From Rhodoligotrophos defluvii (GTDB taxonomy: Bacteria > Pseudomonadota > Alphaproteobacteria > Rhizobiales > Im1), in assembly GCF_005281615.1 (NCBI RefSeq), contig NZ_SZZM01000001.1, forward strand, positions 1,167,001 through 1,231,000: a DNA stretch of 64,000 nucleotides. Reading direction: 5' to 3'. Both the position numbers and the translations under genes were made by a program. Positions 8,510 through 17,553 of this stretch are shown here, piece after piece. Below the pieces are notes generated by a model. That model ran no database searches and was not told the DNA's origin. It saw only the letters and a list, made by a program, of their open reading frames with translations. Numbering within the stretch: the first letter of the stretch is position 1; each line of letters starts with the position of its first letter.

Positions 8510-9580
8510 ATGGCAGCCATGCCGGGCAAGGTTTCAATCCGCAAGGTCAGCAAGACCTATGGCGCGTTCACGGCGCTGGATGACATCTCCCTCGACATCG
8601 CGGCGGGGGAGTTCCTGACGCTGCTCGGGCCATCGGGGTCGGGTAAGACCACCTTGCTCAATGTGCTCGCCGGTTTCGTGCGGCCTGACCGCGGGAGTGT
8701 GATGGTCGATGGCGTGGAGTTCCTGGCTTTGCCGCCGAACAAGCGCAATGTCGGCATGGTGTTCCAGAACTACGCGCTGTTCCCGCATATGGATGTGCAG
8801 GAAAATGTCGGCTATCCGCTGCGCCTGCGTGGCGTGAGGGGCGCTGCGCAGGCGGCGCGGGTGCAGGCAGCGCTCGACATGGTGCAGATGGGGCATCTCG
8901 CCTCCCGCGGGATCAACGCGCTCTCAGGTGGCCAGCGTCAGCGGGTGGCGCTGGCCCGGGCCATCGTGTTCGAGCCCTCGATTCTCCTGATGGACGAGCC
9001 GTTGTCGGCCCTGGACAAGAAGCTGCGCGAGCATATGCAGCTCGAGCTGAAGCGTCTGCACCAGCGGCTCGGCACCACAACGGTCTATGTCACGCACGAC
9101 CAGCGCGAGGCGTTGACCCTGTCGGACCGGATCGCGGTGATCAATGACGGCAGGGTGGTCCAGCTGGGCACGCCGGACGACGTCTACAACCGGCCCGTCA
9201 ACAAATTCGTCGCCGACTTCATCGGCGATACCCATTTCGTCCCCGTTGATATCAGCCCGTCGGGTCCTGCCCTGCAGGGCCGAAGCCTGGACATGCGGGA
9301 ACCCTGGACCGGGGGCGAGAAGCCGTGGCTGGTCGTCCGGCCGGAACGGCTGAGCTGGCGAGAGACCGAGGGCAGGCCGTCCAACCGCATCGACGCAACA
9401 GCAACCGGCGTCATCTATCAGGGAGACAGTTACCTCGTGTCGCTGCGGCTGCCCGAGGGCATCGAGATCGACCTGCGCCGTTCGCCCGAGCTTGCCGGCG
9501 AACGACTGCCCGAGCCGGGAGAGGACATCTCCCTCTGGCTCGATCGCGAGCACACCATCCTGGTGGCGGACCGGCCATGA
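8510..9580 (+). CDS. ABC transporter ATP-binding protein (PotA-like)
   Basis: 356-residue ATPase energising the amine importer. Walker A is GPSGSGKTT (residues 40-48), the Q-loop region is VFQNYALFP, the signature LSGGQRQRVALARA starts at 138, and Walker B is ILLMDEP with D162/E163, followed by VTHDQREALTLSDR. The C-terminal TOBE-like domain (about 280-350, VVRPERLSWRE) is typical of PotA/MalK-type subunits and often senses regulatory signals. Its stop overlaps the first permease start (ATGA at 9577), consistent with translational coupling. Confidence 0.92.
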   Translation: MAAMPGKVSIRKVSKTYGAFTALDDISLDIAAGEFLTLLGPSGSGKTTLLNVLAGFVRPDRGSVMVDGVEFLALPPNKRNVGMVFQNYALFPHMDVQENVGYPLRLRGVRGAAQAARVQAALDMVQMGHLASRGINALSGGQRQRVALARAIVFEPSILLMDEPLSALDKKLREHMQLELKRLHQRLGTTTVYVTHDQREALTLSDRIAVINDGRVVQLGTPDDVYNRPVNKFVADFIGDTHFVPVDISPSGPALQGRSLDMREPWTGGEKPWLVVRPERLSWRETEGRPSNRIDATATGVIYQGDSYLVSLRLPEGIEIDLRRSPELAGERLPEPGEDISLWLDREHTILVADRP

Positions 9581-10488
9581 CGATGCCGCTTCTCATGGAA
9601 GGCACGGCCACCACCACCCGCACGCTCAATGAACCGCTGCTCAAGCGCCAGGAACTCCGCGAGCGGGCCGCGCTTTGGTCGCTCTCGCTTCCCGGCGCGG
9701 CGCTGATCTTCATCGTGCTCGTTCTGCCGATAGGCTGGCTGTTCTGGCTCTCCTTCTTCGATGCGGCCGGCGAGCCGTCACTGGTGAATTACCAGCGTAT
9801 GCTGCGCTCGGTTTATGTGAAGACTTTCATCACCACCTTCGAGGTGGCGGGTCTCGTGACCGTGCTCTGTGTGCTGCTCGGCTATCCCGTCGCCTATCTC
9901 CTGTCGCAGGTTTCGCGCCGCACGGCCACCATTCTCCTTGTGTTCGTCATGCTGCCGTTCTGGACGTCGGTGCTCGTGCGGACCTATGCCTGGCTCGTGC
10001 TCCTGCAGCGCACGGGGCTCATCAACAGCTGGCTCGTCGGCAGCGGACTGATCGATGAGCCAGTCCCCCTTGTCCACAATTTCTTCGGCACCGTCGTCGG
10101 CATGGTGCACATCATGCTGCCCTTCCTGGTGCTGCCGCTCTATGCTTCGATGCGCGCGATCGACCCGGTGCTCGTGCGCGCCGCCGCCAATTGCGGCGCC
10201 TCGCCCGCGCAGGCTTTCCGCCAGGTCTTCCTGCCGCTGTCGCTGCCGGGCCTTGCTGCGGGTGTCGGCCTCGTCTTCGTGCTCTGCCTCGGCTTCTTCG
10301 TCACGCCGGCGCTGCTCGGCGGCGGGCGCGTGCCCATGTGGGCCATGCGGATTGCCGACAACATCGCCGTCTATGGCAATTGGGGCGCAGCGAGCGCTCT
10401 CGGGGTGGCGCTGCTTGTGGTCACCGGGCTGATCCTTCTCGCGCTGCGCCGGCTGTTCAAGGTCGACGCCATGGGCGGAGGCCACTGA
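9577..10488 (+). CDS. ABC transporter permease, PotB-type
   Basis: 303-residue inner-membrane permease with about six transmembrane helices; the first is near residues 27-50 (LPGAALIFIVLVLPIGWLFW). The cytoplasmic EAA-like loop reads ANCGASPAQAFRQVFLPLSL. The start at 9577 is set by the 4-nt ATGA overlap with the ATPase gene; the longer open frame upstream is out-of-frame shadow of that gene. It forms a heterodimeric channel with the next gene, whose start overlaps its stop at 10488. Confidence 0.9.
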   Translation: MTMPLLMEGTATTTRTLNEPLLKRQELRERAALWSLSLPGAALIFIVLVLPIGWLFWLSFFDAAGEPSLVNYQRMLRSVYVKTFITTFEVAGLVTVLCVLLGYPVAYLLSQVSRRTATILLVFVMLPFWTSVLVRTYAWLVLLQRTGLINSWLVGSGLIDEPVPLVHNFFGTVVGMVHIMLPFLVLPLYASMRAIDPVLVRAAANCGASPAQAFRQVFLPLSLPGLAAGVGLVFVLCLGFFVTPALLGGGRVPMWAMRIADNIAVYGNWGAASALGVALLVVTGLILLALRRLFKVDAMGGGH

Positions 10489-11306
10489 TGCTGAACCAGC
10501 CCGCCACCGCCACCCAAATTACCCATCTGCAGCGCCTCTGGCTCTATGGGCTGGTGGGTGCCGTGCTCCTGTTCCTGATCGTGCCGTGCCTGATCGTCGT
10601 GCCGATGTCCTTCTCCGGCAGCCAATATCTGGAGTTCCCGCCGCGCAGCTGGAGCCTGCGCTGGTATGAGGCCTATCTCGCCTCGCCGGAATGGCGTGCG
10701 GCGACCTCCGTCTCCATTCGCGTGGCGTTGATCACCACCGCGCTCGCCACAGCATTGGGCACCCTCGCGGCCTACGGGCTCGTGCGGGTGCGCAGCGCGC
10801 TGGTGACCGCCGGGCGCGCGGTTTTCATGCTGCCCATGCTGGTGCCGTTGATCCTCGTGGCGATCGGCTGCTTCTTCGTCTATGCCCGTCTTGGGCTGAA
10901 CAGCACCATCACCGGCCTCGTGCTCGCCCATACGGTGCTGGCGCTGCCCTTCGTCGTCATTGCCGTGTCGAGCGGGCTCGCGAGCTACGACATGAATCAG
11001 GAGCGCGTCGCCCAGAGCCTCGGCGCCTCGCGGCCATGGGCGTTCCTCACCGTCACCCTGCCGCAGATAAAGCTGTCGGTGGTCTCCGGTGCGCTGTTCG
11101 CCTTCGTCACCTCCTTCGACGAGGTCGTCGTGGCGCTGTTCGTTTCCAGCGGGGAGACCGCGACGCTCACCCGGCTGATGTTCGCCAACATCCGCGACCA
11201 GATCGACCCGACGGTTGCGGCGATCTCGTCCCTGCTCATCGGGCTGTCGATCCTGCTCCTGCTGGGATCGCAGCTTCTGCAGCGCGCCGGAGACAGCAGG
11301 CAATGA
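10488..11306 (+). CDS. ABC transporter permease, PotC-type
   Basis: 272-residue permease with about six helices and the EAA-type loop AQSLGASRPWAFLTVTLPQI, the conserved contact with the ATPase. The PotC-like stretch ISSLLIGLSILLLLGSQLL forms the last helix. The start shares one base with the stop of the PotB-type gene (TGATG), and its own stop overlaps the next start at 11303, so all four transporter genes and the downstream enzymes appear translationally coupled. Confidence 0.9.
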   Translation: MLNQPATATQITHLQRLWLYGLVGAVLLFLIVPCLIVVPMSFSGSQYLEFPPRSWSLRWYEAYLASPEWRAATSVSIRVALITTALATALGTLAAYGLVRVRSALVTAGRAVFMLPMLVPLILVAIGCFFVYARLGLNSTITGLVLAHTVLALPFVVIAVSSGLASYDMNQERVAQSLGASRPWAFLTVTLPQIKLSVVSGALFAFVTSFDEVVVALFVSSGETATLTRLMFANIRDQIDPTVAAISSLLIGLSILLLLGSQLLQRAGDSRQ

Positions 11307-12247
11307 GGCCGGAGGTCACCATTTGCGAGTGCTTCGCGCGCGACGGCCTCCAGCACGAGCCGGAGTTCGTGGCGACCACGGACAAGATCGCTCTGATCGA
11401 CGCCTTCACGACCACGGGCTTTCCGCGCATCGAGGCCACGAGCTACAGCCATCCCGAGCGGGTGCCCGCCTTTCGCGACGCGAGCGACGTGCTCGCCGGC
11501 ATCTCGCGCAGGCCGGGTGTCTGGTATAAGGCCACATGTCCGAACCGCAATGCGGTCGAGCGTGCGCTCGCCGACCTCGCGGCCGGCCGAGGCGCCAACG
11601 AGATCAGCCTGCTCGCCTCGGCCACGGAAGCGCATACCGAGCACAATCTGCGCACGAGCCGCGCGGGCCAGTGGCAGCGCATCGAAGAAATGGCGCGAAT
11701 AGCCGGCGGTCGCTTCCGGCTGGTCGGTGTCATCTCCGTGGCGCTCGGCTGCCCGTTCGAGGGCGCCGTCGACCCCCACAGGGTGGCCGAGGACGCACGC
11801 CGCTTTGCCGCCCTGGGCGCTCGACTCGTCACCATCGGCGACACGACCGGCCTTGCCACGCCATCCAGCGTCCGGCGGCTGTTCCGCATCCTGCGCGAGC
11901 AGGCGCCCGAGGTGAGCCCGATCGCACATTTCCACGATACGCGCGGCGCTGCCCTCGCCAATTGCCTTGCCGCGTTCGAGGAAGGCTGCCGCCATTTCGA
12001 CTCGTCGTTCGGGGGCGTGGGCGGCCATCCCGCTGCGATCCGCTACGGCGAAGGCCACACGGGCAACGTGGCGACCGAGGATCTCGTCAACCTGCTCGAG
12101 GCGGAGGGGATTACCACCGGTCTCGACCTTGACCGAGTGATGGCGGCCTCGCGCCTTTGCGAGCAGGTGCTCAAGCGCGAGCTCGACAGCAAGGTGGCGC
12201 GCGCCGGCTTCGGCGGGCTTTCGCGCGGGAAAATGCAACATGCCTGA
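11303..12247 (+). CDS. Hydroxymethylglutaryl-CoA lyase-like protein lacking the signature cysteine
   Basis: 314-residue DRE-TIM metallolyase-like barrel of the HMG-CoA lyase family, expected to cleave a 3-hydroxyacyl-CoA by retro-aldol chemistry. Seen: R13-D14 (ARDGLQ), metal histidines H209 and H211 with D212 (HFHDT), and the NVATEDLV segment with N255. The family signature GLGGCP is replaced by GGVGGHP (237-243), so the mobile-loop catalytic cysteine (Cys266 in the human enzyme) is a histidine here. It may therefore act on a different substrate or by a modified mechanism. The gene overlaps the permease by 4 nt and the next crotonase by 8 nt. Confidence 0.85.
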   Translation: MRPEVTICECFARDGLQHEPEFVATTDKIALIDAFTTTGFPRIEATSYSHPERVPAFRDASDVLAGISRRPGVWYKATCPNRNAVERALADLAAGRGANEISLLASATEAHTEHNLRTSRAGQWQRIEEMARIAGGRFRLVGVISVALGCPFEGAVDPHRVAEDARRFAALGARLVTIGDTTGLATPSSVRRLFRILREQAPEVSPIAHFHDTRGAALANCLAAFEEGCRHFDSSFGGVGGHPAAIRYGEGHTGNVATEDLVNLLEAEGITTGLDLDRVMAASRLCEQVLKRELDSKVARAGFGGLSRGKMQHA

Positions 12248-12989
12248 AGGAATAGCGGTGAAACCACTGATCGTGGAGGATCGGGGGCCTGTGCGCATCC
12301 TGCGCATGAACCGCCCCGACAAGCTCAATGCGCTGAATACGGAGCTCACCCAGGCCCTGCTCGACGGGCTGCTGGAGGCGGATTCGACCGAGGGCGTGCG
12401 GGCCATCGTGCTGGCCGGCGAAGGGCGCGCCTTCTGCGCCGGCGCGGATCTCTCGGAGTTCAAGGAGCTCACGCCGGAGCGGCAGCACCTCGTCGTGACG
12501 CGCGCTGACCTCACCTGCCGACTGCAGTCGCAGCTGCAGCGTTCATCGAAACCCATCGTCTCGGCGGTGCAGGGGGCGGCGCTTGGCGGTGGGGCCGGGC
12601 TTGCCATTGGTTGCGACATGATGGTGGCGGCGAGCGATCTCAAGTTCGGCTATCCCGAACTCAGGCACGGTATCGTGCCGGCGCTGGTGATGACCGGCCT
12701 GCAGCGCCAGCTCGGCCGCAAGGCGGCCTTCGAGATGATCAGCCTCGGCCGGTTGATCGGCGCGGAAGAGGCGAAGACGCTGGGCCTCGTCAACCGGATC
12801 GCCGCGCCTTCCGACATTCTTGATGTCGCGCTGGAGATCGCCGAGGCTTGGGCCGCGGCCAACCCGCGAGCCATGGCGGCGGCCAAGGGCCTGTTCTATC
12901 GCGTGGCGGACCTTCCTTTCGATGCGGCCATGGCCGCCGGCCGCGACGTCAACGCGCTGATGCGCGGCTTTCGCGAGGCCGCCGGATGA
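12240..12989 (+). CDS. Enoyl-CoA hydratase/isomerase family protein
   Basis: 249-residue crotonase-fold protein acting on a CoA thioester. Oxyanion-hole segments are FCAGADLSEF (about 64-73) and AALGGGAGLA (about 110-119). Of the two catalytic glutamates of classical hydratases, the second is kept (FGYPELRHG) but the first, normally in GGGCEL, is glycine here (GGGAGL). Isomerase, hydrolase or lyase activity is therefore as likely as hydration. It starts 8 nt inside the HMG-CoA-lyase-like gene and its stop overlaps the CoA-transferase start. Confidence 0.88.
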   Translation: MPEGIAVKPLIVEDRGPVRILRMNRPDKLNALNTELTQALLDGLLEADSTEGVRAIVLAGEGRAFCAGADLSEFKELTPERQHLVVTRADLTCRLQSQLQRSSKPIVSAVQGAALGGGAGLAIGCDMMVAASDLKFGYPELRHGIVPALVMTGLQRQLGRKAAFEMISLGRLIGAEEAKTLGLVNRIAAPSDILDVALEIAEAWAAANPRAMAAAKGLFYRVADLPFDAAMAAGRDVNALMRGFREAAG

Positions 12990-14173
12990 AGCCGCTGCAA
13001 GGCCTCAATATCCTTGATTTCACGCGCGTGCTCGCGGGGCCCATGGCCACGCAGATCCTGGCGGAGCTGGGCGCGGACGTGATCAAGATCGAGCGGCCGG
13101 GCACGGGCGACGAGACCCGCAGTTTCGAACCCAGGGTCGAGAGCGGCGACAGCGGCTATTTCTTCGCCTTCAACCGCGGCAAGAAATCGGTGACGCTGAA
13201 TCTCAAGTCCCCGCGCGGGCAGGAGATTGCCCGGGCGCTTGCACGCGGCGCCGACGTGGTGGTTGAGAATTTCCTGCCCGGCGAGATGGACCGCTTCGGG
13301 CTGGGCTATGAGCAGCTCGCAGCGGAGAACCCGGGCCTGGTCTATGTCTCCACCACCGGCTTCGGCCAAACCGGCCCCTATAGCGACCGCAATGGCTACG
13401 ACACCGTCTTCCAGGCGCTCTCCGGCGTGATGGCGCTGACCGGCCATGCAGATGGCCCGCCGGCAAAGGTCGGGGTTCCCTTCGCCGACTTGACCTCCGG
13501 CCTGTGGGTCGCGATCGCGATCCTCGCCGGCGTGCTCGGCCGCCAGGCATCGGGCAAGGGCACGCGGGTTGACCTTTCCATGCTCGATGTGCAGGTCAGC
13601 ATGCTGACCATCGCCGCTGCCCGTTATTTCATTCTCGGCGAGGACCCGCAGCGCAGCGGCACCGAGCATCCCGGCCGCGTGCCATCGGCCGCCTTTCCCT
13701 GCGCCGATGGCAAGTGGTTGCATATCAGCGGCAGCGACCAGCACTGGCGCGCCATCTGCCGGGTGCTGGAGCTCGACGACCTCGCCGCCGATCCGGAGCT
13801 TGCGCACAATACTGGCCGCGTGGCTGCCCGTTCCCGGGTGATGGCGGCCATGGGCGAGGCGATCGCGCGACATCCTCGCGATGCGCTCGCCGAGACCTTG
13901 CGCGCGGCCGGCGTACCGGCGGGCGAGGTCAATACGGTGGTGGAGACACTGAACGACCCACACGTGCAAGCGCGCGGGCTTGTCGATGCTTTCGATCATC
14001 CCCGAGCCGGGCGGGTGAGGGCGCTGCGCACGCCCGTCCGCTTCACCAGCTTTGACGATCCCGAAACCGCCGCGCCGCCGCTTCTCGGGGCCGATACCGA
14101 TGCGATTCTGGGGCACCGGCTCGGGCTTTCAGATGCGGAGCTTTCGGCCTTGCGCGCAGAAGGAGTGATATGA
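12986..14173 (+). CDS. CaiB/BaiF family (class III) CoA-transferase
   Basis: 395-residue CoA-transferase moving CoA between an acyl-CoA and a free acid. The N-terminus has the family opening LDFTRVLAGPMATQILAELGADVIKIE (residues 10-36). The catalytic aspartate is D168 in VPFADLTSG, at the position equivalent to Asp169 of formyl-CoA transferase. In this operon it would activate the acid formed by the aldehyde dehydrogenase, avoiding ATP use. The start at 12986 overlaps the crotonase stop (ATGA) and the stop overlaps the next crotonase start. Confidence 0.9.
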   Translation: MKPLQGLNILDFTRVLAGPMATQILAELGADVIKIERPGTGDETRSFEPRVESGDSGYFFAFNRGKKSVTLNLKSPRGQEIARALARGADVVVENFLPGEMDRFGLGYEQLAAENPGLVYVSTTGFGQTGPYSDRNGYDTVFQALSGVMALTGHADGPPAKVGVPFADLTSGLWVAIAILAGVLGRQASGKGTRVDLSMLDVQVSMLTIAAARYFILGEDPQRSGTEHPGRVPSAAFPCADGKWLHISGSDQHWRAICRVLELDDLAADPELAHNTGRVAARSRVMAAMGEAIARHPRDALAETLRAAGVPAGEVNTVVETLNDPHVQARGLVDAFDHPRAGRVRALRTPVRFTSFDDPETAAPPLLGADTDAILGHRLGLSDAELSALRAEGVI

Positions 14174-14952
14174 CCATGACCGACGAAGCGCCGGTCCTGC
14201 TGGAGCGCGACGGCACCATTGTCCGCGTGGTGCTGAACAGGCCCGAGGCGCGCAACGCCCTCAACCTGCCTATGTGCTTGGCGCTGCGCGAGGCCTTCGA
14301 GCGCATCGATGGGGATCTTGAGATCCGTGCGGTGCTGGTGGAGGGGAAAGGCGACGTGTTCTGCGCTGGCGCGGATATGAAGGAGCGCAAGGATCGCGAT
14401 GCGATTTGGATCCGCCAACGGCGCATTGCTGCCTTTCAGGCTTACGCGGCCATCGAGCGCTGTACACGGCCGGTGATCGCGCTCGTTCAGGGCCCGACCG
14501 TGGGCTCCGGTGGCGAGATCGCCATGAGCTGCGATTTCGTGGTCGCGGCCAGCAATGCGAGCTTCCGCTTTCCCGAGGCACATTGGGGGACGGTGGGCGC
14601 CACCCAGCGCCTGCAGCGCGTCATCGGCCGCTCGCGTGCGAAGGAGCTGCTGTTCACCGCCCGCCAAATGCCGGTGGAGGAAGCGGTCACGCTTGGTTTG
14701 GTGGCACGCATTGTGGAGCCGGAAGTCCTGGCCGAGACGGGGCTCGCCCTGGTGCGCCGGATTGCGGAGGCGCCACCGCTTGCCATGGTACTGACCAAGC
14801 AGGCGGTGGAACTCGGTGCTTGCGCCGATCTCGATGCGGGCATCAGGATCGAGCTCGCCGCCATTGAACGCCTGCTCGCCGATGGCGGGTGGAAGGCGAG
14901 CATCGATAATTTCGTCCGCACCGTCGGGGGCAAGGGCGACGCGACGGACTGA
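14170..14952 (+). CDS. Enoyl-CoA hydratase
   Basis: 260-residue crotonase with the canonical active site: oxyanion segments FCAGADMKER and GPTVGSGGEIAM, and both catalytic glutamates present (GSGGEIAM and FPEAHWGTVG). A true hydratase adding water to a 2-enoyl-CoA is the simplest call. It begins at 14170, overlapping the CoA-transferase stop; MTMTDE gives an alternative start 6 nt later. It is the second crotonase of the operon; unlike the one at 12240 it keeps both glutamates, so the two likely do different steps. Confidence 0.9.
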   Translation: MTMTDEAPVLLERDGTIVRVVLNRPEARNALNLPMCLALREAFERIDGDLEIRAVLVEGKGDVFCAGADMKERKDRDAIWIRQRRIAAFQAYAAIERCTRPVIALVQGPTVGSGGEIAMSCDFVVAASNASFRFPEAHWGTVGATQRLQRVIGRSRAKELLFTARQMPVEEAVTLGLVARIVEPEVLAETGLALVRRIAEAPPLAMVLTKQAVELGACADLDAGIRIELAAIERLLADGGWKASIDNFVRTVGGKGDATD

Positions 14953-15001
14953 TCCGGAGACACGCGGTATTGCCGGCCACCCGCCAGGACAGGAGAACCA
15001 C

Positions 15002-16381
15002 ATGAACCTCATCGCCAATTCGCCTTCGGCGCGCGACATCGCCTATCAGGTGCACCCGCAGACCAATATCCGCCTGCACGAGGCGGGCGGCCCGCTCATC
15101 ATTGCGCGCGGCGAGGGCGTGTACGTCTTCGACAACGATGGCAAGCGCTATCTCGACGCCATGGCCGGCCTCTGGTGCGTGTCGCTCGGCTATTCCGACA
15201 CTGCCGTGAAGGAGGCGGTGAAGGCGCAGATCGACGAGCTGCCCTATTTCCATCTGTTCGCCCACCGCTCCAACAATCCGGCCATCGATCTCGCCCAGCG
15301 TCTCATCGAGAAGGCGCCCGGCATGTCGAAGGTGATTTTTCAGAGCTCCGGCTCGGAGGCCAACGACACGGCGGTCAAGCTCATCTGGTACTATTGGAAC
15401 GCGCGCGGCAGGCCGGCGAAGAAAAAGATCATCGCTCGTAAGCGCGCCTATCACGGCACCGGCATCGCGTCGGGAAGCCTGACCCACCTTCCCAATATTC
15501 ATCGCGAGTTCGATTTGCCGATCGATCGCTTCCTGCATACGACGTGCCCGCATTTCTATCGCGAGGGCAGACCGGGCGAGAGCGAGGCGGCGTTTGTGGA
15601 GCGCTTGGCTGGGGAGCTCGAAGAGCTGATCCTGGCGGAGGACCCGAACACGGTGGGCGGCTTCTTCGCCGAACCGGTCATGGGCACGGGCGGCGTGGTG
15701 GTGCCGCCCGAGGGCTATTTCGAGGCGATCGGCAAGGTGCTGAAGAAATACGATATCCTCGCCGTGTCGGATGAGGTGATCTGCGGGTTCGGCCGTACGG
15801 GCAGCTATTGGGGCGCCGACGCCCTCGGCTTCACGCCGGATATCCTGACCTGTGCCAAGTCGCTCTCCTCCGCCTATCTACCGATTTCCGCGGTGTTGGT
15901 GTCCGAGTCGATCTTCGAGGCCATGCGCGGGCAATCGGACAAGGTGGGGGTGTTCGGCCATGGCTATACCTATGGCGGCCACCCGGTTTGCGCCGCGGCG
16001 GCTGTTGCGGCGATGGATCGCTACGACGCGCTGCAGACCACGCGAAACGCGCGCGAGACAGGGGCCTACCTGCAGGAGCGCCTGCAGGCGCTGGCGGCGC
16101 ATCCGCTGGTGGGCGAGGTGCGCGGCATCGGCCTGATGGCGGGCGTCGAGTTCGTGCGCGACAAGGACACGAAGGCGCCCTTCGATCCGGCGCTGGCGGT
16201 GGGCGCTGCCTGCTCGAAATTCGCGCTCGATCGCGGCCTCATCACGCGCAACCTCGGCGACACCATGTCGTTCTCACCGCCGCTCATCATCACGCGCGCG
16301 GAGGTCGACGAGATCGTCTCCACCTTTGCGACCGCCTTGGACGAGACGCTTGCCTGGGCCAGGGAGAAGGGCCTGAAATAG
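15002..16381 (+). CDS. Class III aminotransferase (omega-amine/putrescine:pyruvate type)
   Basis: 459-residue PLP enzyme moving a terminal amino group from an amine or omega-amino acid to a 2-oxo acid, usually pyruvate. Seen: SSGSEANDTAVKL (PLP phosphate), AYHGTGIASGSL, the cofactor aspartate in VSDEVICGFGRTG, and the Schiff-base lysine K286 in TCAKSLSSAYLP. The start at 15002 follows CAGGAGAACCAC; the longer open frame from 14816 overlaps the crotonase in another frame. As last gene of the operon it probably feeds aldehyde to the dehydrogenase encoded first. Substrate (putrescine, cadaverine, beta-alanine or similar) is not settled by sequence. Confidence 0.9.
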   Translation: MNLIANSPSARDIAYQVHPQTNIRLHEAGGPLIIARGEGVYVFDNDGKRYLDAMAGLWCVSLGYSDTAVKEAVKAQIDELPYFHLFAHRSNNPAIDLAQRLIEKAPGMSKVIFQSSGSEANDTAVKLIWYYWNARGRPAKKKIIARKRAYHGTGIASGSLTHLPNIHREFDLPIDRFLHTTCPHFYREGRPGESEAAFVERLAGELEELILAEDPNTVGGFFAEPVMGTGGVVVPPEGYFEAIGKVLKKYDILAVSDEVICGFGRTGSYWGADALGFTPDILTCAKSLSSAYLPISAVLVSESIFEAMRGQSDKVGVFGHGYTYGGHPVCAAAAVAAMDRYDALQTTRNARETGAYLQERLQALAAHPLVGEVRGIGLMAGVEFVRDKDTKAPFDPALAVGAACSKFALDRGLITRNLGDTMSFSPPLIITRAEVDEIVSTFATALDETLAWAREKGLK

Positions 16382-16397
16382 CTCATGCCCCTCCTCT

Positions 16398-17429
16398 TCA
16401 GGCACCGGAGGTCGCGCGAAAGCCTTCCATGAAGCGGATGAGGTTGAGCCCGAGGATGGGCGAGGGATAGCCGCCCTCCTGGATGATCACCGTCGGCCGG
16501 CCGATGGCGCCCAGCATTTCGCCCATGCGGGCAAAGCCATCGCTCGTCACGCGCATGCAGGCGAAGGGATCGGCCTCCGAGGCGTCGAGCCCGAGCGGGA
16601 GGATAACCATATCAGGGGAAAAGTCGCGGGTTGCCGCAATCCCTTCTTCGACGGCGGCGAGGTAGGCCTCGTCGCCCGAGAGCGGGGCAACCGGCAGGTT
16701 GAGGTTGAATCCCTCGCCAAGCTCCGCGCCGCGCTCGTCCGCGTAGCCCGCATAGAACGGAAACGTTGTCGACGGATCGGCGTGCACCGAGATGGTCTGC
16801 ACGTCCGGTCGGCCATAGAAGATCGCCTGAGTGCCGTTGCCGTGGTGAACGTCCACGTCGAGGATGGTGACGCGCTCGACCGAGCGTCTGGCGCGTGCTG
16901 CGGCGATCGCCCCATTGTTGAGAAAACAGTACCCGCAGGCCATGTCGGGATAGGCGTGATGCCCCGGCGGCCGGCAGAGCGCGTAGGCCGCCGGCGCGCC
17001 GTCGAGCACGCGGCGAGTGGCCTCGAGGGCGCTTGCGGCGCTGGCCAGCACGGCCGGCCACGTATCCTCCACCAGCACGCTGGCCGCGTCGTTGATGTAG
17101 TAGCCGGCGCGTCCGAGCAGATCCTCCGGCAGCCGGCGCATATAGGGGCTGATATGCAGGCTGGGCCGCAGCTCGACACTGTCGGGAAACCGCTCCTTCC
17201 AAGCCGCAAACCCCGTCTCCAGAAAATGCAAATAGCCGCGGTCGTGAATTTCTTGGATCACGTCCATCGCCGCCGGTCCGGGCTCGACAATGGCCGAGGT
17301 GCACTGCTTCGCTGCCTCGAGCAGGGCCGAAAGCCGCTCGGGTGTCTCCACGGCGTCAATCAGCCTCCCGCCGGAAAGCCGGGTGCGCACGCGATGCCCG
17401 AGCTCGTGTTCATGAAAAACGGTGATCAT
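16398..17429 (-). CDS. Histone-deacetylase-family amidohydrolase (acetylpolyamine amidohydrolase-like)
   Basis: 343-residue zinc amidohydrolase that removes acetyl groups from N-acetylated amines. Catalytic histidines H157-H158 (RPPGHHAYP), zinc ligands D193 and H195 (DVDVHHGNG) and D282 (GLDASEADP), and Y321 in EGGYP. Length and spacing match the acetylpolyamine amidohydrolases of the family (Mycoplana ramosa enzyme 341 residues, ligands offset by about two). It converges on the amine-uptake operon with 16 nt between the ends, which supports an acetylated polyamine as one operon substrate. It is separately transcribed, so this link is an inference. Confidence 0.88.
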   Translation of the reverse strand: MITVFHEHELGHRVRTRLSGGRLIDAVETPERLSALLEAAKQCTSAIVEPGPAAMDVIQEIHDRGYLHFLETGFAAWKERFPDSVELRPSLHISPYMRRLPEDLLGRAGYYINDAASVLVEDTWPAVLASAASALEATRRVLDGAPAAYALCRPPGHHAYPDMACGYCFLNNGAIAAARARRSVERVTILDVDVHHGNGTQAIFYGRPDVQTISVHADPSTTFPFYAGYADERGAELGEGFNLNLPVAPLSGDEAYLAAVEEGIAATRDFSPDMVILPLGLDASEADPFACMRVTSDGFARMGEMLGAIGRPTVIIQEGGYPSPILGLNLIRFMEGFRATSGA

Positions 17430-17553
17430 TTATCCTCCGCATCCGGCTCACGGCAGGGCCGCCGCGCTCGCGTCGCGCAGCCCTTTCTCGCTTCGTTGAC
17501 ACGAGGCCGCACGGGCCGTTTGATGCAGGTGGCCACAGATCCAGGGAGAGCGA

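Noticed and set aside
10997-12643. 548-codon minus-strand open frame across permease, HMG-lyase-like and crotonase genes
   Set aside because: It crosses three well-supported plus-strand genes and has no recognisable domain.
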